A DNA stretch of 64,000 bases from NCBI GenBank assembly GCA_019637095.1, contig JAHBWG010000010.1, forward strand, positions 93,085 to 157,084. Reading direction: 5' to 3'. The DNA is from Sandaracinaceae bacterium. Its GTDB lineage: Bacteria; Myxococcota_A; Polyangia; Polyangiales; Sandaracinaceae. The notes under the pieces are model-generated. The model saw nothing but the letters and a program-made list of their open reading frames with translations, had not been told where the DNA came from and did no database searches. Shown piece after piece: positions 54,439-64,000 of this stretch; within the stretch, counting starts at the first letter, position 1, and every line of letters begins with the position of its first letter. A program made the position numbers and the translations under genes.

Positions 54439-56145
54439 TCAGCGCTGCTCGCGCAGGCGCGCGAGCAGCGCCTCGAGCCGATCCGTCTCCTCGCGGCGCA
54501 GGCGCCCCGCGAGCTCGCGCTCGACCGCGTCGATCGCGTCGGCGCCCCACCCCTCGACGATCAGGTCGGCGGCGGGGCCCTCGTACGCGCCGGAGCGCGC
54601 CATCTCGAGCAGGTCCGGGAGCATCGGCGGCCACCGCGTGACGGTGGCGTCGAGGTGGATGGCCTCCTCGTACTGCGGGAACGCCCACGACAACGAGCGT
54701 TGCGACGTATAATGGCGACCGAGCAGCAGCCGCGAGCGCGGATCCTCCGGGTGGGCGCGCGAGTAGCGGTTCAGCGTCGCCACGTCCCGGCGCGCGAGCG
54801 ATCGACCGGTGGCGAGCTGTGCCGCGAGCGGCGCGAGCTCCTCGGGCATCGCGAGCGCGTCGGGCGAGGCCGCGACGGGCGGGGCGAGCGGCTCGGGCGA
54901 GCGCGGCTCGGGGGAGGCGGGCGGCGGGGGGCTCGGGGCGAGCTCGGTGAGCTCGACGACCTCGCTCTGCCGCGTCGCGACGAAGATCCCGACGGCGACC
55001 GCGACCACGGCGAGCGCCGCGAGCAGCGCGCCAGCGAACGCGAGCGCCGCGAGCGCCATCGGCGACGCGCGCGCGCGGGGCGTCGCGGCCACCGGACGCG
55101 CCCCGGCCCGCGCGGCGCGGATCGGCGGGATCACGGTCGGGGCGGTCGGCGGGGCGCCGCGCGCGGGCGGAGTGCGCGGCGTCGCCATCACCGTGTCGGC
55201 CGTCGGGTCGGCCAGGAGATCGCCCAGCGCGGCGCGCGACGCGACGCGACGCGCGGCCGGGTCCGGGAGCGCGTCGAGCGCGGCCAGCATCTCGTTGCCG
55301 TCGTCGAAGCGCTCGGCCGGCACCTTGGCGAGCGCGCGCTGCACGAGATCCTCGAGCGCGCCCTCGACGCGCAGCCCCGGATCCGCCTCCTCGAGGGGCG
55401 GCACGCGCTCGACGAGGTGCGCGCGCCGCACGAGCTCGGCGCTGCGGCTCGTGAACGGCCGCCTCCCGGTCAGGAGCTCGTAGAGGATCAACCCGACCGC
55501 GTACACGTCCGCCCGCCGATCGACGTGCCCGCCTGCCGCCTGCTCCGGGGCCATGTACGCCGGGGTCCCGAGGAGCGCGCCGCGCTTGGTCAGCTTGGTG
55601 CCCTCGCGCCCGCTCCCCTCGACGAAGGAGGCGAGGCCGAAGTCGAGCACGGTCACGCGGTCGCCGTCGCCGTCGCGGCGCACGAACACGTTGTGCGGCT
55701 TGAGATCCCGGTGCAGCACGCCGCGCGCGTGCGCGAACGCGACCGCCTCGAGGATCTGGCGCGAGAGGGCGATCGCGCGCGCGGGCTCGATCGTCTCGCG
55801 CCGCAGCAGCTCGCCGAGCGTCTCCCCCTCGAGGTGCTCCATCGCGTACCAGGGGGTCTGTGCGTCGATGCCCGCGTCGAGGACCGCGACGATGCGCGGG
55901 TGCGCGAGATCGCGCAGCGCCTGCACCTCGCGCGAGAGGCGCTTGCGCATCACCTCGGTCGTCTCGTGCTCCGGCAAGAGCACCTTGAGCGCGACCCGCT
56001 CGCCCTTGTCTACGTCCCTTGCGAGGTAGACCTTGCTGATCCCGCCCTCGCCGAGCAGCGCCTCGAGCACGAACCGGCCCGCGAACGTCGTCCCGACGCG
56101 CTCATCGGGCGCGGGCGGGCGAGACGAGAGGCCGCGAGACGACAC
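54439..56145 (-). CDS. Membrane Ser/Thr protein kinase with TPR-like outer part
   Basis: A 568-residue receptor kinase. The kinase (about 20-290) is intact: GEGGISKVYLARD, VALKVLL, HRDLKPHNVFV, VLDFGLA and YMAPEQAA. A Pro/Ala/Thr-rich linker follows, then one membrane helix near residue 375 (ALAALAFAGALLAALAVVAVAV). The outer region (about 400-568) has TPR-like helices (TLNRYSRAHPEDPRSRLLLGRHYT). The GTG at 56145 was chosen as the first start before the kinase. It is convergent with the MbnP-like gene (six bases). Confidence 0.87.
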   Translation of the reverse strand: MSSRGLSSRPPAPDERVGTTFAGRFVLEALLGEGGISKVYLARDVDKGERVALKVLLPEHETTEVMRKRLSREVQALRDLAHPRIVAVLDAGIDAQTPWYAMEHLEGETLGELLRRETIEPARAIALSRQILEAVAFAHARGVLHRDLKPHNVFVRRDGDGDRVTVLDFGLASFVEGSGREGTKLTKRGALLGTPAYMAPEQAAGGHVDRRADVYAVGLILYELLTGRRPFTSRSAELVRRAHLVERVPPLEEADPGLRVEGALEDLVQRALAKVPAERFDDGNEMLAALDALPDPAARRVASRAALGDLLADPTADTVMATPRTPPARGAPPTAPTVIPPIRAARAGARPVAATPRARASPMALAALAFAGALLAALAVVAVAVGIFVATRQSEVVELTELAPSPPPPASPEPRSPEPLAPPVAASPDALAMPEELAPLAAQLATGRSLARRDVATLNRYSRAHPEDPRSRLLLGRHYTSQRSLSWAFPQYEEAIHLDATVTRWPPMLPDLLEMARSGAYEGPAADLIVEGWGADAIDAVERELAGRLRREETDRLEALLARLREQR

Positions 56146-56210
56146 GCGCCGATCATACCTCCGCTGGAGCCTCGATGGACGCACCGCGGGTGCGTTACGC
56201 TCGGCGGACC

Positions 56211-58514
56211 ATGCTTGCCGTACGCGTCTCGCTCTTCGCCGTCGCACTCGCCCTGAGCGCCGGCTGTGACTGCAGCGCCTCCCCGCCGGTCGGCGCGTGC
56301 TCGACGGACTCCGACTGCGCGCCGGGGCAGGTCTGCCGCGACGGCGCGTGCGTCGCCCGACCGGGCATGGACGCGGCCGCCCCCGAGGACGCGGGGCTGC
56401 CGCGCCTCGACGCCCCGACCGCGGACAGCGGGCCGGGCTGCCCGAGCATGGTGATCTGCGGGACGCCACCCGCGTGCTGCGGCGCCGGCGAGGAGTGCGT
56501 CGAGGGCGCGTGCCTCACCGCGTGCGAGAGCGGCGTGCGGTGCGGCGCGGACCGGGCGACCTGCTGCGCGTCGGGGCAAGTCTGCGTCTCGAGCGCGTGC
56601 GTGGATCCGGGCGGCGCGTGCACCGACAGCTTCGAGTGTCCGATCGGGGAGTTCTGCGAGCCCACGCTGGGGCGATGCCTGCGGCAGTTCGACCCCGTGG
56701 CGTGCACGTTCAGGCCGGTGTTCGGGGAGTTCGAGGCGGTCCTCGAGTGGAGCGTCACGAGCGCGACGCGCCTGCCGGAGTGCATGCACCCGATCAGCGC
56801 GCCGGTGGTCGTCGACCTCGACGGGGACGACGTGCCGGAGGTGATCGCCAACTTCACCTGCAGCGCGTGGGACGTCGGCGCGCTGCGCGCCTACGCGGGC
56901 GACGGGAGCACCGAGCGCTGGGTGGTCGAGTCGCCGCGCGCTTACGCGCGCACCGGGATCGCCGCCGGCGATCTCGACGGAGACGGCAGGCCCGAGATCG
57001 TCGCGGTCGGGCAGCCCTCGGGCGGCACGTCGCGCATGTTCGCGGTGAACGCGGACGGCACGCTCCTTTGGCAGGCGAGCACCGCCGACGGCTCCGCGGA
57101 GCACCGCGTGAACCCGAACAACGGCGCGCCGACGATCGCCGACCTCGACGGCGATGGCCGCGCGGAGGTGCTCTTCGGCGCCGTCGTGTACGACGCCGAC
57201 GGGCGCCTCCTGTGGCAGCGCGACCTGGGCGCGCGCGAGGGCTCGAACGCCGGCTACCTCGGCGGGATCACCGCCGTCGCCGACCTCACCGGCGACGGGG
57301 TCCCCGAGGTGATCACCGGGCGGCGCGCCTACCGCAACGACGGCACGCCCCTCTGGGAGGCGACCGCCGTCCCCGCGGCCGACGGCGGCTACCCCGCGAT
57401 CGGCCAGTTCGACGCGGACCCGCAGCCCGAGGTCGCGCTCGTCGCGGGCGGCGCGATCTACATCCTCGACGGGCTGACCGGCGCGGTCGAGTGGGGCCCG
57501 CACCTCCTGCCGATCACCCCCGGTCAGCCGCGCGGGCGGGGCGGGCCGCCGACGATCGCGGACTTCGACGCGGACGGCCGACCCGAGATCGGCGTCGCCG
57601 GCGCGAGCGCGTACGCCGTGTTCGACCCGGACGGCCCGACGCCCGTCCTCTGGTGGCGCGCGACGGAGGACTTCTCGTCGAACGCGACCGGCTCCAGCGT
57701 CTTCGACTTCGAGGGCGACGGGACGGCCGAGGTCGTCTACGGCGACGAGTGCTTCGTGCGCGTGTACCGCGGGACCGACGGCGCCGTGCTGCTCGAGATC
57801 CCGAACAGCACCGCGACGATCCACGAGTACCCGCTCGTCGCGGACGTCGACGGCGACGGGCGCTCCGAGATCGTCGTCGTCGCCAACGACCTCGCCGCGA
57901 GCGTCCGCACGCAGTGCGGCGCGCGGTCGGGCTGGACGGCGGCCGGCGGCGCGCGCGGCGGCCTCTTCGTGTACGGCGACGCGCGCAACCAGTGGATGCG
58001 CACGCGGCGCGTGTGGAACCAGCACGCCTACCACGTCACCAACGTCACGAGCATCGCCGGCCGCGTCCCGATCGCCGAGGTCGACAACTGGTCCGTCCCC
58101 GGCCTCAACAACTACCGGCAGAACGTCCAGGGCGAGGGCGTGTTCAACGCGCCCGACCTCGTGGTGCTCGCGCTCGAGGTCTTGCTCGACGGCTGCCCCG
58201 CGCGCGCGACGCTCCGGGCGCGCGTCGCCAACGAAGGCAGCATCGGCGTGCCCGCCGGCGTGCCGGTCGCGTTCCGGACGGGGACGATCGCCGCGCCCGG
58301 CGCGCTCCTGGGCGTGGCGCCGACCACCGTGCCGCTCTTGCCCGGCGCCTCGACGGTGGTCGTCCTCGCCGACGTCGCGCTCGCCGGCGATCCGCCGTAC
58401 GCGTTCGTCGCGACGGTCGACGACGACGGCACCGGCGCGTCCATCGTGCTCGAGTGCGACGACGACAACAACGCCGCCGCGATCGCCGATCTCACCTGCG
58501 ACATCCTGCTGTGA
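56211..58514 (+). CDS. Cys-rich FG-GAP/VCBS-repeat lipoprotein
   Basis: A 767-residue surface lipoprotein with lipobox SAGC near residue 19. An N-terminal Cys-rich module (about 20-165) has repeated CxxxxxCxxGQVC units ([36 protein letters not shown], and CPIGEFCEP). The middle (about 190-590) has seven or more FG-GAP/VCBS-type repeats with [31 protein letters not shown] and [13 protein letters not shown], acidic loops that usually bind calcium. The C-terminus is an Ig-like CARDB-type domain ([17 protein letters not shown]). Such proteins usually work in adhesion. It is convergent to uvrA (12 bases). Confidence 0.8.
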   Translation: MLAVRVSLFAVALALSAGCDCSASPPVGACSTDSDCAPGQVCRDGACVARPGMDAAAPEDAGLPRLDAPTADSGPGCPSMVICGTPPACCGAGEECVEGACLTACESGVRCGADRATCCASGQVCVSSACVDPGGACTDSFECPIGEFCEPTLGRCLRQFDPVACTFRPVFGEFEAVLEWSVTSATRLPECMHPISAPVVVDLDGDDVPEVIANFTCSAWDVGALRAYAGDGSTERWVVESPRAYARTGIAAGDLDGDGRPEIVAVGQPSGGTSRMFAVNADGTLLWQASTADGSAEHRVNPNNGAPTIADLDGDGRAEVLFGAVVYDADGRLLWQRDLGAREGSNAGYLGGITAVADLTGDGVPEVITGRRAYRNDGTPLWEATAVPAADGGYPAIGQFDADPQPEVALVAGGAIYILDGLTGAVEWGPHLLPITPGQPRGRGGPPTIADFDADGRPEIGVAGASAYAVFDPDGPTPVLWWRATEDFSSNATGSSVFDFEGDGTAEVVYGDECFVRVYRGTDGAVLLEIPNSTATIHEYPLVADVDGDGRSEIVVVANDLAASVRTQCGARSGWTAAGGARGGLFVYGDARNQWMRTRRVWNQHAYHVTNVTSIAGRVPIAEVDNWSVPGLNNYRQNVQGEGVFNAPDLVVLALEVLLDGCPARATLRARVANEGSIGVPAGVPVAFRTGTIAAPGALLGVAPTTVPLLPGASTVVVLADVALAGDPPYAFVATVDDDGTGASIVLECDDDNNAAAIADLTCDILL

Positions 58515-58526
58515 GCGCGCCGGCGC

Positions 58527-61500
58527 TCAACGGGCCAGCAGCCGGCGCAGCACGGCGCCCGTGTGGCTCGCCTCGTCGGCCGCCACCTGCTCGGGGGACC
58601 CCTGCGCCACGACGCGCCCTCCGCCCGCACCGCCCTCGGGGCCGAGGTCCACGATCCAGTCGGCCGCGACGATCACGTCGGGCTGGTGCTCGATGACGAC
58701 GACCGTGTCGCCCCGCGCGACGAACCGCTCGAGCACGCGCAAGAGTCGTTGCACGTCCGTGCGGTGCAGCCCGGTCGTCGGCTCGTCCAGGACGTAGAGC
58801 GTCGGCCCGGCGGCGCCCGCGCCGAGCTCGGCGACGAGCTTGAGGCGCTGCGCCTCTCCGCCGCTCAGCGTGTTCGAGGGCTGGCCGAGCTCGAGGTAGC
58901 CCAGGCCGAGCTCGCAGGCGAGCGCGAGCGGCCCAGCGACCTTGGGGATCGCGGCGAACCGCGCCGCCGCTTGCTCGAGGTCGAGCTTCAAGAGCGCGCC
59001 CGCGGAGAGCCCGAACAGCTCGACCTCGAGCGTCTCGGGAGTGAAGCGCAGCCCGGCGCACGACTCGCAAGGGACGTGGACGTCGGGCAGGAACGCCATC
59101 TCGACCTTGAGCGCGCCGTTGCCACCGCACTCCGGGCAGGTGCCCTCCGGCGTGTTGAACGAGAAGCGCGAGGGACCCCACCCGCGCGCCCGCGCGAGCG
59201 GCGTCGCCGCGTAGAGCGCCCGCACGTGGCTCCACACGTCGACGTAGGTGGCAGGGACGCTGCGCGGCGTGCGACCGATCGGGCTCTGGTCGACCTCGAC
59301 CGCGCGCGCGACGCCGCCCTCGGCGTCGCCGCCGAGGCCAGAGAGCCGCCGGTGCGGACCCGGCGGGTCGGCCACGAGGCCGAGCGCGCGGCGGACCGCG
59401 GGCAGCAACACGCCTCGCACGAGCGTCGTCTTGCCCGAGCCGCTCACGCCGGTCACCGCGGTGAGCGCGCCGATCGGGAAGCGCGCGGTGACGCCGGCGA
59501 GGTTGTGCATGCGCGCTCCCTCGATCACGAGCTTGGGCGAGCGCGGCCCGGCGCGCCGCGCGGCGGGCACCTGCGGCGCCGCGGCGAGCGCCGGGCCCGT
59601 GACGGAGCGCGGGTCGTCGAGCAGCGCGGACGGCGGCCCCTCCGCGAGGATCGTCCCGCCGCGCACGCCGCCGCCCGGGCCGACGTCGATCACGTGATCC
59701 GCCGCGCGGATCGTGTCCTCGTCGTGCTCGACGACCAGGACGGTGTTGCCGCGATCGACGAGCCCGCGCAGCGCCGCGATCAGGCGCCCGGTGTCGCGCG
59801 GGTGCAGGCCGATCGTGGGCTCGTCGAGCACGTAGAGCAGCCCGGTCAGCCCCGCGCCGAGCTGCGCCGCGAGCCGCACGCGCTGCATCTCCCCGCCGCT
59901 CAGGGTGTGCGCCGCGCGGTCGAGCCCGAGGTAGCCGACGCCGACCTCCTCGAGGAAGCGCAGCCGGCGCTCGAGCTCCGCGAGCGGCGCGCGCCCGATC
60001 TCGGCGGCGCGCCCTTCGAGATCGAGCTCCGCGAGGAGCTGGCGTGCGCCGGTCACGTCGCGCCCCAGGACCTCGGTGATCGCGCGGCCACCCACCGTCA
60101 CCGCGCGGGCGAGGGGCGACAGGCGCGCGCCCTCGCAGTCGGGGCACGGCTCCTCGACCTCGCGCTTGGCCTTCCCGCGGCCGACGGCGCGCACGAGGGC
60201 GCCGCGGCCCTCGCAGCGCGGGCAGGCCCCCTGGCGCGTGTTGAACGAGAAGAAGCGCGGGTCGAGCTCGGGGACGCCGCGCCCGCACGCGGGGCAAGCC
60301 CGCTCGGTCGAGTAGAGCGCCTCCGCACCGCCGGCCGCGAGCACGCCGATCTGTCCGCGGCCGAGCTCGGCGGCGCGCGCGAGCGCGGCCTCCATCGCGG
60401 CGCCCTCCGCCGGCGAGACGTGCGCGACGACGAGCTCGACGTCGTGCTCGACGAACCGCGCGAGCGCCATCCCCGGCGTGAGCGGGGTGAGCGCGCCGTC
60501 GATCCGCGCCTCGGCGACGCCGTCCTTCCTCGCCCGCCCGAGCAGCTCGCGGTGCAGGCCCTTCTTGCCGCGAACGACCGGCGCGAGCACGCGCACCGCT
60601 CGCGCGCCGTGTCGCTCGGCGAGCTCCGCCGCGATCGACACGCAGGTGCGGGCCGCGATCGGCAGGCCGTGCTCGGGGCAGCGCGGCGTCCCCGCGCGCG
60701 CCCAGAGCAGCCGCAGGTAGTGCGCCGCCTCCGTCACCGTCGCGACGGTCGAGTTGGCGCCGCCGCGCGTCGTGCGCTGCTCGAGGCTGATCGCGGGCGG
60801 CACGCCCGCGACGCGGTCGACGTCGGGCCGCGGGAGCTGCGGCATGTACTGGCGCGCGTAGGCGCTCAGCGTCTCGAGGTAGCGGCGCTGGCCCTCCGCG
60901 AAGATGACGTCGAAGGCGAGCGTGCTCTTGCCCGAGCCGCTCGGCCCGGTGATCACGACGAGCTGCTCGCGCGGGATCGCGACCGAGACGTCGCGCAGGT
61001 TGTGCTCGCGCGCCCGCGTCACGACGAGCGCGGCCGGACGCTCCGGCTCGCGGGCGCGGCGCGTCCGCTCGGCGCGCGCGGCCGGCGCGGTCGCGAGCCC
61101 GAGCGCGCGGGCGAGGTACGGCGCCGTCGCCGAGCCCTTCGCGCGCGCGACCTCGGCGGGCGGGCCCGCGGCGACCACGCGCCCGCCCTCCGCGCCCGCG
61201 CCGGGGCCGAGATCGATGACGTGATCCGCCCACGCCGCGAGGCGCATGTCGTGCTCGACGACGACGAGCGTCGCGCCGCGCGCGCGCAGCGCCTCGAGCG
61301 TCGACAGGAGCGGCGTGACGTCGTCGTGGTGCAGACCCGCGGTCGGCTCGTCGAGCACGATCAGCGCGCGGCGCGGCGCCTCGACGAGCGTCCCCGCGAG
61401 CTTGAGCCGCTGCGCCTCGCCGCCGCTCAGCGTGTTGAGCGGCTGCCCGAGGCGCAGAAACCCGAGCCCGACCGAGACCAGCGGGGTGAGACGCGCGATC

Positions 61501-63854
61501 ACGTCACGCACACCCTCGAAGCGCGAGAGCGCGGCCTGCGCGGTGAGCTCGAGGGCCTCGGCCACGTCGACGCCGCAGAACCGCACGTCGAGCACCGGAC
61601 CGACGAAGCGGCGGCCCCCGCACTCGGGACAGGAGAACGTCACGTCGGCGAGGAACTGCATCTCGACCGTCTCGGCGCCCTCGCCCGCGCACGCCTCGCA
61701 GCGACCGCCGGCCGCGTTGAACGAGAAGTGCCCGGGCAGGTAGCCCCGCTGCTTCGCGAGCGGCTGGCTCGCGAAGCGCTTGCGCAGCGCGTCCCACACG
61801 CCGAGGTAGGTCGCGGGGTTGCCCCGCGAGGTGCGACCGAGCGGGCTCTGATCGACGTGCACCACTGCGCCGAGCGCGCGCACGCCCTCGATCGACCCGT
61901 GCGGGAGCGGCACCCGCTCGGAGCTCCGCCCGAGCGCGCGGAGCGCCGCCGGCACGAGCGTCTCCACGATGAGCGAGCTCTTGCCCGATCCGCTGACGCC
62001 GGTGACGCAGGTGATGGCGCCGACCGGGATCGCGACGTCCACGCCACGCAGGTTGTGGCCGCTCGCGCCCCGCAAGACGACGTGCTCGGTCGATACCGAC
62101 CGCGGCGCCCCCGGCGGCGCCTCCGCGCGCGCCGCGAGCGCGCGTCCGGTCGCGGTCTTCGCGCGCGCGAGCCGGGCGGGTGGGCCATCGAACACGACCC
62201 GCCCGCCGGCCTCGCCCGCGCCGGGGCCGAGCTCGATCACGCGGTCCGCGGCGCGGATCACGTGCTCGTCGTGCTCCACCACCAGCACGGTGTTGTCGGC
62301 GCCGGCGAGCCGCCGCACCACCTTGGCGAGCCTCTCCACGTCGGCGGGGTGCAGGCCCACCGTCGGCTCGTCGAGCACGAACATCGCGCCGGTGAGCGAG
62401 GCGCCGAGCGCGCCCGTCAGCGCCACGCGCTGCACCTCGCCGCCGCTCAGCGTCCGGCTCGCGCGATCGAGCGTGAGGTAGCCCAACCCCACCTCGCACA
62501 GCGTCGCGAGCCGCGCGCCGACCTCGCGCACGAGCAGCGCCGTCGCCGCGTCCGGCGCGGGGCACGCCTCGACGAACGCGCGCGCCTCGGCCGCGGACAT
62601 GCGGAAGAAGTCGGCGACGCTCCGGCCGCCGACCTTCCACGCGAGCGACTCGGGCGTGAGGCGCGCGCCGCGACAGTCGGGGCACTCGTCGTAGCTCCGG
62701 TAGCGCGCGAGCAGCACGCGCACGTGCATCTTGTACGCGCGCGTCTCGAGCCACTTGAACCAGCGGCGCAGGCCCACCCAGCGCTCGGGCCAGTCGCCCG
62801 GCCCGCCGTCTCCGTCGACGACCCACGCGCGGGCGCGCTCGTCGAGGCGCTCGAAGGCGACGTCGAGCGGCACGCCCGCCGCCGCCGCCTGCTCGCGCAG
62901 GTAGCGGCGCTCCCAGCTCGTCGACTTCCCGCGCCACGGCCGGATCGCGCCGCCGGCGAGCGTGCGCCAGGGCTCGTCGAACACGCGATCCCAGTCGACG
63001 CCGATCGTCCGGCCGAAGCCGCGGCACGTCGCGCAGGCGCCGACCGGGCTGTTGAACGAGAAGCGCGCCGGCGTCGCGTCGCGGAACGCGACGTCGCAGT
63101 GCGCGCAGTGCAGCCCCCGCGAGTAACGAGACGTCTCTCTGCCGATCGTCACGTCCGCGCGCCCGCCCCCGCGCGCCATCGCGAGCTCGAGCGACTCGAC
63201 GAGGCGGCCGCGCTCCGCCGCGCGCAGCGCGAGCCGATCGGCGACGACGTCGACGTGCGCGCGCCCGGCGACGCGGCTCGGCGGGACCTCGTCGAGATCG
63301 ACGACCTCGCCGTCGAGCGCCACCCGCCGGTAGCCCTCGCCCACCAGCGCCTCGCGCACGCCGAGGAAGGCCTCCCCGTCCTGTGGGAGCGCGAGCGGGT
63401 AGCTGATGACGGCGCGTGCGCCTTCGCTCGCCGCGAGGAGCGCGTCGGCGATCGCGTCGGGCTCGTCGCGGGTCACCGCGCGGCCGCACCCCGGGCACTC
63501 GAGCGTCGCGACGCGCGCCCACAGGCTCTTCGTGTAGTCCGCGACCTCCGTCATCGTGCCGACCGTCGAGCGGCTCGTGCGCACCGGCGCCTGCCGGTCG
63601 ACCGCGACGCCCGCCGCGATCGGATCGAGCTCGTCGACGTCGGGGCGCGCGAGGCGCTCGAGGAACTGCCGCGCGTACGCGCTGAAGCTCTCGACGTAGC
63701 GCCGCTGGCCCTCCGCGTAGAGGGTCGAGAAGGCGAGCGAGGACTTGCCCGCGCCCGAGGGCCCGACGATGGCGACGAACGTCCCGGGCTCGAGATCGAG
63801 GTCGACGTCGCGGAGGTTGTTCGTCCGGGCGCCGCGCAGGCGGGTCGCGCGCAT
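58527..63854 (-). CDS. uvrA: Tandem double UvrA (excinuclease ABC subunit A)
   Basis: A 1775-residue protein, about twice the normal UvrA length (roughly 940). It has two complete UvrA-like modules in one chain. Four Walker A sites are seen: GPSGAGKSS near residue 32, GVSGSGKSS near 621, GPSGSGKST near 971, GVSGSGKTT near 1471. Four ABC signatures LSGGE are near 468, 808, 1316 and 1665. Each module has Cys-rich zinc segments (CPGCG, CxxC in the damage-sensing region). The second module has APVVRGKKG, a UvrB-binding element, while in the first the equivalent region is shorter and diverged. UvrA finds bulky DNA lesions and loads UvrB. An intact chain with no frameshift suggests a true fusion. 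Confidence 0.9.
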   Translation of the reverse strand: MRATRLRGARTNNLRDVDLDLEPGTFVAIVGPSGAGKSSLAFSTLYAEGQRRYVESFSAYARQFLERLARPDVDELDPIAAGVAVDRQAPVRTSRSTVGTMTEVADYTKSLWARVATLECPGCGRAVTRDEPDAIADALLAASEGARAVISYPLALPQDGEAFLGVREALVGEGYRRVALDGEVVDLDEVPPSRVAGRAHVDVVADRLALRAAERGRLVESLELAMARGGGRADVTIGRETSRYSRGLHCAHCDVAFRDATPARFSFNSPVGACATCRGFGRTIGVDWDRVFDEPWRTLAGGAIRPWRGKSTSWERRYLREQAAAAGVPLDVAFERLDERARAWVVDGDGGPGDWPERWVGLRRWFKWLETRAYKMHVRVLLARYRSYDECPDCRGARLTPESLAWKVGGRSVADFFRMSAAEARAFVEACPAPDAATALLVREVGARLATLCEVGLGYLTLDRASRTLSGGEVQRVALTGALGASLTGAMFVLDEPTVGLHPADVERLAKVVRRLAGADNTVLVVEHDEHVIRAADRVIELGPGAGEAGGRVVFDGPPARLARAKTATGRALAARAEAPPGAPRSVSTEHVVLRGASGHNLRGVDVAIPVGAITCVTGVSGSGKSSLIVETLVPAALRALGRSSERVPLPHGSIEGVRALGAVVHVDQSPLGRTSRGNPATYLGVWDALRKRFASQPLAKQRGYLPGHFSFNAAGGRCEACAGEGAETVEMQFLADVTFSCPECGGRRFVGPVLDVRFCGVDVAEALELTAQAALSRFEGVRDVIARLTPLVSVGLGFLRLGQPLNTLSGGEAQRLKLAGTLVEAPRRALIVLDEPTAGLHHDDVTPLLSTLEALRARGATLVVVEHDMRLAAWADHVIDLGPGAGAEGGRVVAAGPPAEVARAKGSATAPYLARALGLATAPAARAERTRRAREPERPAALVVTRAREHNLRDVSVAIPREQLVVITGPSGSGKSTLAFDVIFAEGQRRYLETLSAYARQYMPQLPRPDVDRVAGVPPAISLEQRTTRGGANSTVATVTEAAHYLRLLWARAGTPRCPEHGLPIAARTCVSIAAELAERHGARAVRVLAPVVRGKKGLHRELLGRARKDGVAEARIDGALTPLTPGMALARFVEHDVELVVAHVSPAEGAAMEAALARAAELGRGQIGVLAAGGAEALYSTERACPACGRGVPELDPRFFSFNTRQGACPRCEGRGALVRAVGRGKAKREVEEPCPDCEGARLSPLARAVTVGGRAITEVLGRDVTGARQLLAELDLEGRAAEIGRAPLAELERRLRFLEEVGVGYLGLDRAAHTLSGGEMQRVRLAAQLGAGLTGLLYVLDEPTIGLHPRDTGRLIAALRGLVDRGNTVLVVEHDEDTIRAADHVIDVGPGGGVRGGTILAEGPPSALLDDPRSVTGPALAAAPQVPAARRAGPRSPKLVIEGARMHNLAGVTARFPIGALTAVTGVSGSGKTTLVRGVLLPAVRRALGLVADPPGPHRRLSGLGGDAEGGVARAVEVDQSPIGRTPRSVPATYVDVWSHVRALYAATPLARARGWGPSRFSFNTPEGTCPECGGNGALKVEMAFLPDVHVPCESCAGLRFTPETLEVELFGLSAGALLKLDLEQAAARFAAIPKVAGPLALACELGLGYLELGQPSNTLSGGEAQRLKLVAELGAGAAGPTLYVLDEPTTGLHRTDVQRLLRVLERFVARGDTVVVIEHQPDVIVAADWIVDLGPEGGAGGGRVVAQGSPEQVAADEASHTGAVLRRLLAR

Positions 63855-63876
63855 GGGTGCTACTTTCTCGGAGCCG

Positions 63877-64000
63877 GTGAGGGCGGGGCTCGCAGTTCTA
63901 GGTCTTCTCGTGCTGCCGTCCAGCGTCGCGGTGGCGCAGCCGGGCCCCGCCGCGCTCGCGGCCGCGCTCGCCCGCGCCGAGACCGACGCGGCGCGCGGGC
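63877..64000 (+). CDS. Secreted protein, N-terminal part (3' truncated)
   Basis: The first 41 residues of a protein that continues past the window. The GTG at 63877 gives a clean Sec signal peptide ([21 protein letters not shown]), then Ala-rich helices. An upstream in-frame ATG at 63853 overlaps the uvrA start codon on the other strand, and would add eight residues. It is divergent from uvrA. Family cannot be judged from this fragment. Confidence 0.6.
   Translation, partial: MRAGLAVLGLLVLPSSVAVAQPGPAALAAALARAETDAARG

Overview
The window is a 64 kb piece of a very GC-rich (roughly 70% or more) bacterial chromosome with densely packed genes. Several things point to a myxobacterium-like member of the Myxococcota. 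There are four Ser/Thr kinase-family proteins, PEGA-domain sensors, many lipoproteins with TPR, HEAT or beta-propeller repeats, TonB/AgmX-like C-termini, Cys-rich and FG-GAP surface lipoproteins, and a type IV pilus locus under a PilR-like sigma-54 activator. A Sandaracinaceae/Polyangiales-like origin is my inference; no rRNA or tRNA is present to confirm it.

Layout. 1-3461: end of a TPR protein, a BamB-like lipoprotein, and a degenerate kinase fused to a PhnD-like ligand-binding domain. 3512-8730: a SulP transporter and a large MFS/spermidine-synthase-like membrane protein. 8754-8891: a small element bounded by perfect 15-bp inverted repeats. 8894-10162: a GbsR/MarR regulator divergent from a secreted metzincin. 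10140-15329: envelope protein genes and a GT-C/TPR membrane protein. 15316-17832: enoyl-CoA hydratase, a PEGA protein and a TPR lipoprotein. 17803-22373: pilR, two pilins each with a good sigma-54 promoter, a TPR membrane protein and a convergent third pilin-like gene. 22455-28225: a PEGA-sensor Ser/Thr kinase and a phosphodiester-glycosidase-like protein. 28444-33795: HEAT and PQQ/HEAT/TonB-C envelope proteins, a DUF192 protein and a cyclophilin lipoprotein. 34106-39357: glycosyltransferase, methyltransferase, TPR and DnaJ-like proteins.

39370-43614: a Ser/Thr kinase and an FHA protein with the same N-terminal motif, divergent from pilB. 43622-45475: a CPBP protease and a small protein. 45611-49411: pyrC-carA (pyrimidine synthesis) and scoA-scoB (ketone-body/CoA transfer). 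49564-51480: a His-rich membrane protein and a lipoprotein with HHH repeats. 51663-54432: a RegB/RegA-type redox two-component pair divergent from an MbnP-like copper lipoprotein, with a palindrome between them that resembles RegA sites. 54439-64000: another Ser/Thr kinase, a Cys-rich FG-GAP lipoprotein, a double-length (tandem) UvrA of 1775 residues, and the start of a secreted protein. Two diverged copies of an intergenic hairpin repeat lie at 33931 and 49413.

No CRISPR array, insertion sequence, phage or RNA gene was recognised. The most unusual items are the pseudokinase-PhnD fusion, the RegBA/orphan MbnP locus with its palindrome, the tandem UvrA, the paired pilin promoters, and the two kinds of small intergenic repeat.
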